NCBI RefSeq assembly: GCF_003473485.1
Contig: NC_053042.1
Coordinates: 43,001,262 to 43,065,261 of the forward strand
Length of the DNA stretch: 64,000 nt
From: Medicago truncatula
Lineage: Eukaryota > Streptophyta > Magnoliopsida > Fabales > Fabaceae
Direction: 5' to 3'
This document shows positions 36,301-47,697 of the stretch, in pieces. Under the pieces are notes generated by a model. The model was given only the letters and a program-made list of their open reading frames with translations, was not told where the DNA came from and searched no databases. The first letter of the stretch is position 1. Every line of letters begins with the position of its first letter. A program made the position numbers and the translations under genes.

Positions 36301-39300
36301 GAAATAATTTAAAAATTGATCAGAAAATAATACATTTCTTTGTTTGGTTGATTATACTAGCACTAATGCATTGAATCCTATTAAAACACTGCAGTGAACT
36401 TTAGTAAGGGTAATGCTAGGATGGTTACTGTTATTACTTATTAGAGAATGTTTGTGATATTGGGCCTTACCTAGGAAATCTGTTTTCTTGGTAAATCAAT
36501 AAATAGATTGTGGTTGTTAAGACCAAAGGGGTTGAAGCTGAGTGCTATTGCAAAAGCTACTTATGTGCTTACGTGGATTTGACAACTTATGTGACACTGT
36601 TTTTGCTCTTGCTTCTCCAATGAGATTATGGGCTGACAATCAAGTGTCTCCTTTTTTAAGGATTATTGCCTCATTCTATATTTAGGAGAATACAGTGGTT
36701 CATTGAATTTATCTTTTTATGTTCATATTTTTTTTCCCATGAAGTTAACTAGAGATTGTCAGTGTTTCTCAAATATTTTCTTCTGTTTTGACAGCTGTCT
36801 TTGATGTTAGTTTCACTATATCGGTAGTTAAAATACTTTTTTTTATTCCATGTGCAGCCTCTGCTGGATAGTACCAAGGAAAAACTCTCACAGTTTTGCC
36901 ATGTTCCAGTAAGTTTTCAGTGAATTATTCTTGGTTATTTCCCAGATAATCTTTAATTTATTAGTTATTGATCTGTATTTTCTGTATATTTTTTCACAGG
37001 TTAACAATATTCTGAATATTCATGATGTACCAAATATTTGGCATATTCCCCTGTTGCTTAGAGTGAGTCTCTAGTAAATTTTTAGTGCCATTGAATCTTG
37101 GCTATTTTTAATTTGTGTAATTGTTTTTCTCTTAATGTCCGGCTTCTATTTTCAGAATCAAAATGCCCACCATTCAATTTTACAGCAGCTTAACTTACTT
37201 AGGTGAGTTTTTGATTTGTCTTTTATTTTCATAACTGGCAAAAGCTATACACAATATCACATGTAAAAGTTGCTACAGTAATTCAAACATCACCTCTCTT
37301 CTTAATACATTATTGTTGATCGCACTCTACAAATTGTCTTTTCCTTGCTTTAATTGATGAGAAACTTTGAGATGTAGCCCAACAATGAAGAATGCATTGA
37401 TTACATTCTCAACAGTAATGCAATGACTAAATGTAGCATTTGTGTTCCAACTGTCCCCTGCATCCCGTCGTTAACTTGAGTTTATCTTATAATTGTTCAC
37501 TTCTTATGAATAACTCTAGCATAAAAACAAGTCTTTTGGTTTTGGGGTTGATCTTATAATTGTTCACTTGTTATGAAAATATACTTTGAATATCTTGAAA
37601 CTCTTAATGGTTTCTGAAAAACTATAAGTTATATGTTGGAATCTCTTAATGGTTTGAACTAACTGTTAAAATCTGAACAAAATTGAAACACGTCATATGT
37701 TGGTCATAATTGGGAAGGTTCTGCTGGATATGTCTGTTACTTGTTTTCCATCTTTTTATTGAAAAAAATATTAATAATTGGAAACATTAGTTTGTCTCAC
37801 TTTTAAATTCCTTTTCAGCCGTGCTACGCCTCCTGATTTGCGGCAATGGACTGATATGGCTGAGAGCTATGATAACCTTACTGAATCTGTTAGTACTATA
37901 TATGCTGTTTACAATGCTTTTTCTAAATTTATCATAATATTTTGTTCATGTGAATCATTCATGTGAATCAGAGCATTTTGAAATTTACAGGTTAGGATTG
38001 CCATGGTGGGAAAATATGTTGGTCTAACAGATTCATATTTATCTGTTGTAAAGGTGTGCTGTTCTTTCCCTTGATATTTATCCCAAGAATAGCTGGATAG
38101 CAATATATGTTATGGAAAAATTGTTTCAAGATTTTTGTGTATTTATCATGTAGCTATCAACATTGTTTAGATGATGGCATTTAAATCTTTCTTTATATTT
38201 TTCTTCGTTTAAGTCTGGTTCTTTCCAAAAGTTTGATGCCATATTCACTAGCATTAATCTGAGTTTGACATCTTTGCTGTATTCTTAAAACTGCTATCAC
38301 TTATTGGTTTATGCATGCTTTATCTTATAAAAGCTAAAGTGTACATATCACTACGGAACATCAACATATTTGGATTTTAGAATTCTAAAAAAATTAAAAA
38401 AAGGGGTTTTTGGTTGTTCTTATGTCACTGAAATATTCTGAATAGTTTGATTTTTTTATGCCTCATCTGTTTAAAGGCCCTACTGCATGCTTGTGTTGCA
38501 CGCTCATTGAGACCATCAATTGATTGGATTGCTGCTTCTGACCTTGAAGATGACAGTGCACAATCAGTAATGATTTCTTTCAAATTGCATTTGCAGAAAT
38601 TTGGTTTCTTCTCATTATGCAGGCAGTCAGGCTTATTTAATTTTATTTTGTGGTTTTATTCTTTCAGACACCAGAAGCACATGCAGCAGCATGGAAGACT
38701 CTGAAGGTAAGTGCACTAGAAGCACATACAATTTATGGAAGTTTAGTCTATTCTATCTAGGAAGTTTGGTGAGAAGATGTTGAGGCCTTCAGATTTTAGT
38801 TATGTGATCCCGCTATGTGCTAGACGGTTTTTGGTTGAGAAATAAACAAAAACATGTTTTCTCCATTGCTTTAATATCTATGATGGAACAGCTGGACTTT
38901 CTGTGATGAAATTGGATTTCTTAGAATTTAGATTGGGCTTAACTCAACCTAAAAAACTGACTTGTAAACATTATTCAGTTCATATCACTATTTAATGCAC
39001 AACTTTCATCAATCAACACACACACCCTTTACGTTACTGGCTATTTAGAGTGCGATCCGATTGGCTTAATAATGGGTGGTCTTATGGATCTTAGATAGTC
39101 TCTGATACCATATTGAATTTGAAATTTTGTTGAGCCTGCTCAATCTCATAATATTGGCTTGTAAATACTACTATCCAATGTGGGACTCTCCACATGATTA
39201 ATACAATACAAAGAAAGATGTTCTGCTTTTGAATCTGTAATGACAATATTTGTTTCGGGAAAATTTACTTGCAGAGTGCAGCTTGTGTCTTGGTTCCCGG

Positions 39301-41574
39301 AGGATTTGGAGATCGTGGCGTGAGAGGTATGATGCTAGCTGCCAAATATGCCAGAGAGAACCATGTTCCTTACTTGGGGATTTGCCTGGGAATGCAAATT
39401 TCTGTAATTGAGTTCGCTAGATCAGTAAGTAATTTTTTGTTTGTGATATTTGGTTTTTCTGTTATGACTGCATGCTTTTCTTAGTAATTTAAAATCCATT
39501 CTTAGGTTTTGGGCTGGGAAAGAGCGAACAGTATCGAGTTTGATGCCCAAACACCAAATCCGGTTGTAATTTTCATGCCAGAGGTACGTATACTTGTCTC
39601 CCCTCTTCTGCAATTTCCCCAATCATTATCCTTGTTGTAATGCCTGCTTGTCATAAACAGGGTTCTAGGACTCACATGGGAAGTACCATGAGACTTGGAT
39701 CTCGAAGAACACTCTTACAGACACGTGATTCTATCACTTCTAAACTGTATGTGATGTAGCTATCTTACTATGTAGTGTTTTAATAATTGATGGAATAATG
39801 AATAAAAAATAGATTAAATATCCCTTTCACAGAATAGGTCATCTCTCTTTTCCATTAGATAATTTTTTTTTCCTGGTAGTATCTGCATATATAAAATCTC
39901 AGTTTTCTTGTTCTGGGCCTGTCTGGTTGTTCTGAAGGACACATGTCAATAAGGATGTCTGGTCGTTGACCAAGTGTTCGATCATCAGGGAATCGTTTTG
40001 CGTAAATGAATATCAGGCCCGATTCATTATGTTCTATGATAGTATTACATTTCAAATGTGCTTGGGATTCAAATTCAGTTCTTCCTTACTGTAGATAAGG
40101 GGTTTCAAGGGAAGGGAAATGGGAAAGGTTTGGTCATATTGCACAGCCTACTGTCCAAACCTATATCCCCCCTTCCCTTCCTAGCAAAAGGTGAAAAAAT
40201 AATTTCTATCAACAGTGTGATATATAGTTCTCCTTTGTAATCCTAAAGAATACAGTACCTCTGTCTCTAAATATAAGACCACATTGAGTAAATCAAGAGA
40301 TTTGAAAAAGTTGATTGTGATATTACATTTGTTGAGAAGTTTACCCTTCAGGAGAGAAAATTACTTAATGTATTCATCAGAGTATTTATTACAGATTGCA
40401 GAAAAAGATGTAATATAATTAGGAGTATGTTGGTAAAGAAATAATCGATGTCGTTGAAAATTTGAAAGGAGTCTTATAAGAAGGGAAATGATATTTTGGG
40501 ACTGAGGTAGTATATGGTTCTTTTCTGTGTTGTATTATACTGTTTAGTTGGACTAGACTTCAATATGTAGATTATGCTCTCAGTACTCATTTTGTCCATG
40601 TTAATATCTTCATCCGTTCCTAATTACCAGGTATGGCAATTCGGAGTATGTGGATGAACGGCATCGTCATAGATACGAGGTTTTGATGTTAACCTTCGTT
40701 TTTGGTTACTGGATGTCCTGCAAACATGTGTAGTACCTGTTTTCTAATTTAGTATTGACATTGTTCAGGTTAATCCAGATGTTATTGAAACTTTAGAAGA
40801 AGCTGGGCTAAAATTTGTTGGCAGGGATGAAAGCGGAAGACGAATGGAGGTATTTTTTCCTGCTTGGATAGGGTTTTGATGTTAATAAATATTAACCAGA
40901 ACTGTAGTTGAAAACCTGGCGGTTTCAATTAGACATGGCGGTATTTGTTATCATGCGTTAGTGTTTCTATATATTACTGTTCCACATAATTCACTTTCTT
41001 CATTGCCTGTTTTTCTGCTTGAAGAATGTAACCTTAAGAAATTCTCTCTCTTGTGCAGATCTTAGAACATCCAAGTCATCCATATTATGTAGGTGTGCAG
41101 TTTCATCCCGAATTCAAATCTCGTCCTGGGAGACCATCTGCTTTGTTTTTAGGTACTTTTCAGTTATGAATTGGCATTTAATATCTCGTGCATGAACAAT
41201 ATCAAGTACAAACCAAGAGCCATTTACACCATATGTGTTAATATTGTGAGATGAAGATTGCTGTTTGGACCTTCACAGCACACTCTTGTGGTTGCTTATC
41301 TTCCTGATGTCATTTTATTGCTTGCTTAAGATTAAATACCTACCGAAATTCCCATGTGAATTGATGCTTATAATTTCTTGAAAAATGACAAGAAGTAATA
41401 AGTAAAAGAATTTGCGCTTCAAATTATTACTCCATATATTATCATCAATCCCTGTTTTGATTATTTCTACTCGATTAAATATTACGACGCTGCACCTATA
41501 CTGTAGGTCTCATATTGGCGGCAACGGGGAAGTTGGAAGCACATATAACCAGCATTCATGAGAATGGAAGCTGA
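33390..41574 (+). CDS. CTPS: CTP synthase (glutamine-hydrolysing), 22 coding exons, 562 aa
   Basis: Makes CTP from UTP, ATP and glutamine in the cytosol (EC 6.3.4.2). Exons: 33390-33507, 33598-33677, 33813-33899, 33994-34044, 34168-34285, 34390-34446, 35673-35737, 35821-35904, 36858-36908, 37000-37062, 37156-37202, 37819-37888, 37991-38053, 38477-38566, 38668-38706, 39275-39424, 39506-39583, 39661-39746, 40631-40679, 40769-40849, 41059-41152 and 41507-41574 (1689 nt). The synthase domain starts with the P-loop [11 protein letters not shown] (7-17) and holds [17 protein letters not shown] and [15 protein letters not shown]. The C-terminal class I glutamine amidotransferase domain has GICLGMQ with catalytic Cys398, and His525/Glu527 in QFHPEF. 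Length and all key residues match eukaryotic CTP synthases, so it should be active. The first exon is GC-rich. Introns hold a Stowaway MITE (intron 18). Confidence 0.97.
40258..40507. mobile_element. Stowaway MITE in CTP synthase intron 18
   Basis: TA at 40256-40257 and 40508-40509 flank inverted ends CCTCTGTCTCTAAATATAAG and the complement of ...TATTTTGGGACTGAGG. The 250-bp body is AT-rich and non-coding. Confidence 0.75.
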
Positions 41575-43102
41575 TGTACGATTCTTTACTATAGGACTCA
41601 TTTCTACATTACTTTCCTAAGGTAAATTGATTCTCTTTAGGGAAAATAATTGGGAGCAAGGGAATGGGAGGTAGGAACTAGGAACTGAAGTAAGGAGGAA
41701 TGGGAATCCTGAAGTGGAGTATGCGTGCAGCTACCTCATGCTTCTCTAGGTTGGATCTGATTCACCAGAAGTTCTGAGATTTATAATTTTTAATATTAAA
41801 TTAACTTAGTAATAGAGATGCTAAAAGGTTGCAAATACTGGTATTGCATCTACAGCCCTGACGTAATGAAAACAATTACAGCATCTTGAGTTGTAACTTT
41901 GTCAAGCTAAGGAGGTCTCTGCTTTCCTTAGCTGATAAATTCAGCACTTCTTGGCCACACTTAGCTAAATAGTATGGCCAGACCTTTTCCTTAGTTGTAT
42001 AGCTTGTTGTGGAAGTAATATCATGCCTTCTGATTTAACATAATTCGTGTCATCTTTTTCGATCTTCATTGCAGAAAAAAAAAGTATTGATGATTGTTTG
42101 ATGTGTATAGAGGTCTGAAGCGGAGCTAATTCCTTGTCTACACTACACTATAAGCAAGTTACTTTTCATTTCAAAGCTGACCATTAACCTGACACTTACA
42201 GGTTTATAAATTACTGTCAGACAGTTTAAGCTTGTTTCCTTGTTCAGTTCACCATGCCCCAAACGTGCGTGCTCCTTTTCTTTTTATGCTCGCTGATTAG
42301 GTTTTAAACTTTCTTGTTCAAAAATTGTAAGTAGAATTGTGAGATGATACATGTGTATTTAATATTTTTCTTTGAGAGAATATTATTTTCTTATACTTGT
42401 GTTACTTACTTGTAACCAAAAAAAAAAGAAAAATACTTGTGTTACTTACTCGCTCACTCATTATGAAGGTTCATTAAGAAACATTTTAAACGGATGAAAT
42501 TGTTCAAAGATAATATTATAATTATGGGTTATTAGTGGAATTCTGTCGCATACATTTTGGTGGGTTCTTCAATTGATGAATATGGTTCCTTTTAATATTT
42601 GAATTACCATCCATCTTTTTTAAATATTGAAATTATGTTGTAAGAAACTTGCACCCAAAAAAAAAAAGTTTGGAAGAAAATTGATAAATGAAAATTAAGG
42701 ACTTACCACCTTGGATGCTATGTACAAGGGATTTTAGGTAAAAAAATTAATGTCATTTGAACGGAGTCTCTCTCTTTATTGCATCTCCAATGAGGGTACT
42801 AATTAACTACTAAGTTTCATAGAAGGCTAAATTCTTCATTATTTATCTTCGTTGGAGGAACTTGGCGTGACAAAGTGGATAATATAAAAATTATAGAAGC
42901 AACTTAAATAAGGTTTGATATCATTATTAACAAAGGTGCCTTTGTTTATTTTACCATTGGAGTAAAATGTGTATAAGTTGCATAAGTATGACGTAGCATT
43001 GTAGAGACCATTTATTAAAGAATGTGTGATCCGAAAGTAGGTTTCTTATAAAAAGATCATTGGTTGGAGATGTTGTAAGCTAATTTTATCACAATCATCT
43101 CA
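41575..43102. other. CTP synthase 3' flank and intergenic DNA
   Basis: The 3' UTR of CTP synthase probably runs to about 42400. A short tandem copy of ATACTTGTGTTACTTACT lies at 42394-42451. 42778-43078 begins GCATCTCCAATGAGGG and ends with a loosely inverted CATTGGTTGGAGATG, which suggests a worn MITE. No gene is seen. Confidence 0.45.
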
Positions 43103-43128
43103 TTTTTTTTTTTTTTTTTTTTTTTTTT

Positions 43129-43267
43129 GTCCCCGTGAGCATAGCTCAGTTGGCAGGGACAATGCATTATTATATGCAGGGGCCGAGGTTCGAACCCCGG
43201 ACACCCCACTTATTCACTTTAAAAGTGAATTTCTAGCCGCTAGGCTATCTGACCAAAAAAAAAAAAA
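43129..43267 (+). mobile_element. tRNA-derived SINE
   Basis: GTGAGCATAGCTCAGTTGGCAGGGACAATG holds box A, and GGTTCGAACCCCGG (43188-43201) is a perfect box B. It continues with CACTTATTCACTTTAAAAGTGAA and ends TGACC plus an A-run. A T-run (43103-43128) lies directly upstream. It resembles a common legume SINE. The tRNA-like cloverleaf is incomplete, so it is not a tRNA gene. Confidence 0.75.
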
Positions 43268-43868
43268 CAAGTAAGTTTTTAATAAAAAATAGTGTAATCA
43301 TTACTTGATCAAATGTAACAACTTACATTTTTAAGAGAAAATTTTTATTTATGGATTCCTTAACCAATGCCCTTATGCCACTAGTTAGCGAGACCTTTAT
43401 TTTATTATTATTAAGTCAATAAGTTACTATCCTACAGTGCACCCAATAATACGACTACTTACAAGCAGTGATTTTAGGATTTCCTCTTCAGATCATAATC
43501 GTTTTTGACAATGCATGGGAATTCTTTAATTTTTTTTTCCTTCAGTGTTGATGAGAAACATGGACAACTTTCAAAAGAAAAATTGGGATATGGACAAGTG
43601 ACAATTATAGGAGTGACATATTCTTTTAAATTAAAAAATAACTAGTAACACTAGTATTTTATTGAAATTACATCTACAAAACAATGTAAACACAAGAACT
43701 CTAGAGCAGCTCCTTGTATTTACAAACATCCCGCTGTACTGTCTCTCTCTCACTTCATGGGCTAAAAAGTTCTATTGATCATAGTATCAAAACTAAAATC
43801 AAAGAAGGAAAATTGAAGTTGAATGCATAAAATAAAATAAAATAAAATTTGCATGTATAAGGTGTCGA
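43268..43868. other. AT-rich intergenic DNA; 3' flank of the DUF761 gene
   Basis: No open frame of interest is seen. The last 200 bases are likely the 3' UTR of the minus-strand gene that follows. Confidence 0.4.
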
Positions 43869-44426
43869 TCAGTTTGTGTCTCTGCTGGGTGTTTTCTTGT
43901 ATTGTAGAAGAGAAATCTGGCGCTGCAGTCTCATTTGCTGACGGAATTTAGCAATGAACTCATCAGCACGTTTATCTATTCCTTCACCTTCTTGAACTTC
44001 TTCTCTAAAACCCATTTCTTCACATAATTCAACCCCATGATGAAATTCTTCGTCATAATCTCCTTCATCGACTAGATCACTCTTTCTCCCATTGTCATAT
44101 TCAACAATATCATCATCATGAAAATCATAATCAAAATCAACATGTGGGTTTATACACGGAATATGAGGCAAGTGAAAGCGCAACGATGATGGACGATACA
44201 TCTTGACATTGAACATAGGTGTCTCATCAAAGGAGAGCTCACGTTCAAAGTAGTGAATTTGATTCGTAGGTGTGGTCGTGTGTCCTAAACGTTTCAAATA
44301 CTTTGGTACAAGACGCAGCTCTGTCGCTAGCTTACGCCTAAATACACCACTTTTACGTGCCCACAACAATGAGAGCCTTAGGAAGTTCCATGCCCTACGA
44401 CCAACATTACCGTTCTTCAAAGACAT
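43869..44426 (-). CDS. DUF761 (cotton-fibre-protein-like) protein, single exon, 185 aa
   Basis: A single open frame from the ATG at 44426 to the stop at 43871-43869. The N-terminus is basic and Leu/Trp-rich (AWNFLRLSLLWARKSGVFRRKL). The middle is acidic (YDFHDDDIVEYDN, DEGDYDEEF). The C-terminus has the DUF761 signature RADEFIAKFRQQMRLQRQ (about residues 153-170), with a short basic tail. Plant DUF761 proteins are small, often stress- or growth-related, and their biochemical role is unknown. The minus-strand upstream region (44430-44650) is AT-rich, with TATATG words but no certain TATA box. A second DUF761 gene lies 14 kb away at 58807. The two share only the end motif, so they are not a recent duplicate. 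Confidence 0.85.
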   Translation of the reverse strand: MSLKNGNVGRRAWNFLRLSLLWARKSGVFRRKLATELRLVPKYLKRLGHTTTPTNQIHYFERELSFDETPMFNVKMYRPSSLRFHLPHIPCINPHVDFDYDFHDDDIVEYDNGRKSDLVDEGDYDEEFHHGVELCEEMGFREEVQEGEGIDKRADEFIAKFRQQMRLQRQISLLQYKKTPSRDTN

Positions 44427-45570
44427 GGTGTTATCTTTAACTATATGCTAAAATGTGCTTGAGTTATTGTAGGTGAAATACAAAGTGATGAAGAGTATAG
44501 TAGCTATAGCAAACAAGTGTTTTAACTTTTTTGTGTGGATGATTAATGTTGTTGATGATGTATGGAAAGTGGTGGTTGCTTTCTTTTATATGTAAAAATA
44601 GATAGATTGATTTAGGACGCGTAGCGTGGTGTGAGAAAGAGACAGTGTATAATTTTTTTCAGTTTAATGTTTGATGTTTCAATATAATATAGTGTGAACT
44701 GTGAGGGGAGGAAAGGACGAAGAGCCAACTCGTTAAGGACACGTCTTTACTGTAACGTGGTTGGAAACAACCTGGAAACATAACATTATTTGTTTATTGC
44801 TAACTATTTTGCCCTTAACTTGTACTGTACTCATCATTGGTTCACCGAGTTACCAACCAACTATTTTAGTCAAAAACTTAAGACTCATAATGTAAAACAA
44901 TCTGATACTCATAATAATCTAGATCTAATGTGTGTAAACTTTTGTGGATTCAACTTTTTTGGCAGTGAAGTGAATGAATGGTTGAATTTTAGAATATATA
45001 ATATATTTTTTTTTAATTTCTTTTATTTTTAATAAATTCATCCCTATGGAAACACCACTCTCAGTTAAAAATTTTGAATTTCTAAGTTGGCAAATCGTAA
45101 AAATTTAGTCATTTCCACTAAATTCAAGTCAATTCTTATTGATGGAGTCTTCGATATTTTACACTGTTGTCTTCACTACCACGGTCGTTTGCATGGACAC
45201 ATAGGATGAATTCTACCTTTTAAACTGAAATAAAACTTATAAATGATAAACAAATGATACGATAAGGAGAACTTGAAAAACAAATATTTTTCGAAAGCCA
45301 GTGAAATCCTTGATAAGGGTTATTTTCGTCAACTGAAATGATGTGGGAAAATATAGAGATGGGACCCACGGCCACATGAAAATGAAATGAAGGCTGCTTT
45401 TAGTTGGATTTTGTTGGCGTACGATTGAGCGCCGTTTGGGATTTGTTTGCTTTCAAATTAGTGAAAGAAACAATCTTCAAATTAATGTCGCACATAATTT
45501 AGTTTTTTTTTTAAGAAAATATTAACTTGTGTCTATGGGGCACTAGTTAAGGCTTTTAAATGGTAATTTA
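44427..45570. other. Intergenic DNA, upstream of the DUF761 gene
   Basis: Holds the presumed promoter of the minus-strand DUF761 gene and AT-rich DNA with no gene. Confidence 0.4.
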
Positions 45571-45572
45571 TA

Positions 45573-45847
45573 CTCCCTTCATTTTTATTTTTTTTAATGT
45601 TTTAGAATTCAACTATATTTCAAAACTTTTGTTGTTTCAGTGAATTTATTATTGTTGTATCAAGTTTTACTCTTGTTGAAAAACACCATAAACTATTAAA
45701 GTAGTTGTGACTTTTGATTTATCACATGTGAATTTAATGATAAATAAGAATATTTTGGTCAAAAACACACAAATATTTATATACTTTAATTACTTCTTAA
45801 AATTTATGTCAAGAGCTAAAACATCAAAAGAAAAGAAATGGAGAGAG
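45573..45847. mobile_element. Stowaway-like MITE
   Basis: TA at 45571-45572 and 45848-45849 flank inverted ends CTCCCTTCATTTTTATTTTT and the complement of ...AAAAGAAAAGAAATGGAGAGAG. The CTCCCT...GGGAG style end plus TA duplication is that of Stowaway elements. Confidence 0.7.
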
Positions 45848-45849
45848 TA

Positions 45850-47083
45850 ATGAAAACATGTGTAATCAATGCATCGAAAATTAAAATATTTATTTTTTTT
45901 ATAAAATAAATTATTTTTTTAAAATCCTTAAATAGTACTACCTCGAGATACTCGTTAATAAGATTTTTTTTTTTGGAGCTTCTATGAAGAAGTTAGGAAA
46001 ATGACTTCTTCGATGAAGTCGTTTGAATGGGGTCAATCAGATTTTAAGTGATAACACGTCAGATGTTGAGACAAATTCTAATATGATCACTTGCTTCATA
46101 TGTTCCACCATAGACAAGTTTATTTCATGATCTTAACGGTTAGATTTACCTGTCTTTGTTATTGTGGTACACCATCTACACATGATTTTTCTTCTAATTA
46201 CAATTCTCTCTCCCACTCATTCATCTCTCATATTTATTTCTCTTTCTTTATTTGCATATTCTCTCTTCGAGATTTTTTTCATCATCTTCATGAGAGGAAA
46301 AAATCCCAAAAAATTGAAATCACATAACAAAAATAAAAACAACAGGGATCGAACCCGCGACCATAACCTAATTTAAAGTTCATTGAACCACTGCGATGTA
46401 TGCATTCAAATTGTAATATTTTCGCTCTTTCCTATTTATATTATAATAACAAATACGATTAAAAAATAATGAAGTCGTCTTCAACCTCCAGCCGGATCAT
46501 TTTAACCCGTTTTCAGACCATCGAAACCTGAAATTAGACCGGGCGATTTATACTGATTTTGAACGACGAAAGTGATGATTATATAAATCGTTTTAAATTA
46601 AAATTGAAAAAATGGATTGGGTTAAACAAATGAGTTGGATTTAAATTAGGGTAATTGACTTTTGTGTTGAGAAGAAAATGGAGATGAAGAAAATATTGAG
46701 ATTCATGTTATTTGGAGGTGTATTTGAGTAGCTATTTTGTTTTTTGTTCAATAAAGAAGATGAAGAATGTATGAAGATGGTGATGATGTTCATAGTCTTC
46801 TTGGGTTTATTTATTTTTAATAATGAAATATTTTTTATAAAAAGGATTGTCATAAAAAGGTTTATTTAAATATTTTTTGAAATAGAAGGAAGAAAAATTC
46901 AAAAAGGAGAAAAGAAATAAATATAGTGCGAAAGGCAACACAATAACACTAGTGAGGTGTTTAATCTGATGGTTCAAAAAAGTTAGTCTACGGTGGTACA
47001 TATTGAGCAGGTACATGGTATATACTATACAACAGTCAACACACATGACATCATTCAACAACGTGGCACATTATTATTGGATG
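45850..47083. other. Intergenic DNA with a possible tRNA-derived fragment
   Basis: On the minus strand 46410-46335 reads CGCAGTGGTTCAATGAA, then GGTTCGATCCC, the spacing of box A and box B in tRNA-derived SINEs, but the rest is unclear. 46480-46600 has CCAGCCGGATCATTTTAACCCG. No gene is seen. Confidence 0.35.
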
Positions 47084-47088
47084 TAGGG

Positions 47089-47642
47089 TGTAACGCCCTC
47101 TCTAATTATTTGATTATTTTAAATGAGTTTAGAATATACTTATATGATTTGTGTGATTTATATGATTTATTTTGATAAGTGATATTTTGTTATGATATAT
47201 GTTATATATTTATTAATATAATATATATGTTATTTGATTTAGAAATATGTATATGTTTTAGAAAAATATATGTTAATTGGTTTAGAAAATATATGTTAAT
47301 TGGTTTAGAAAATATATGTTATTTGGTTCATAAATATATATGATTCGTTTTAGAAATAAATGTGATTTATTATAGAAATAAACGTTATTTATTATAAAAA
47401 TATATATGATTTGTTGCAGAAATAAATGTGATTTGTTATAGAAATAAACGTTATTTATTATAAAAATATATATGATTTGTTGCAGAAATAAATGTGATTC
47501 GTTATAGAAATAAATGTTAATTATTATAGAAATATGTATGATTCGTTGTAGAAATATATATATTCTGTTATAGAAATATATGTATGATTTGCTGAAGAAA
47601 TATATGTCATTTGCTGTAGAAAATATAAATGATTTATTATGG

Positions 47643-47697
<55 letters not shown>

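Noticed and set aside
43140-43205. A tRNA gene, because of good A and B boxes
   Set aside because: Acceptor stem ends do not pair and the sequence continues into a SINE body with A-tail.
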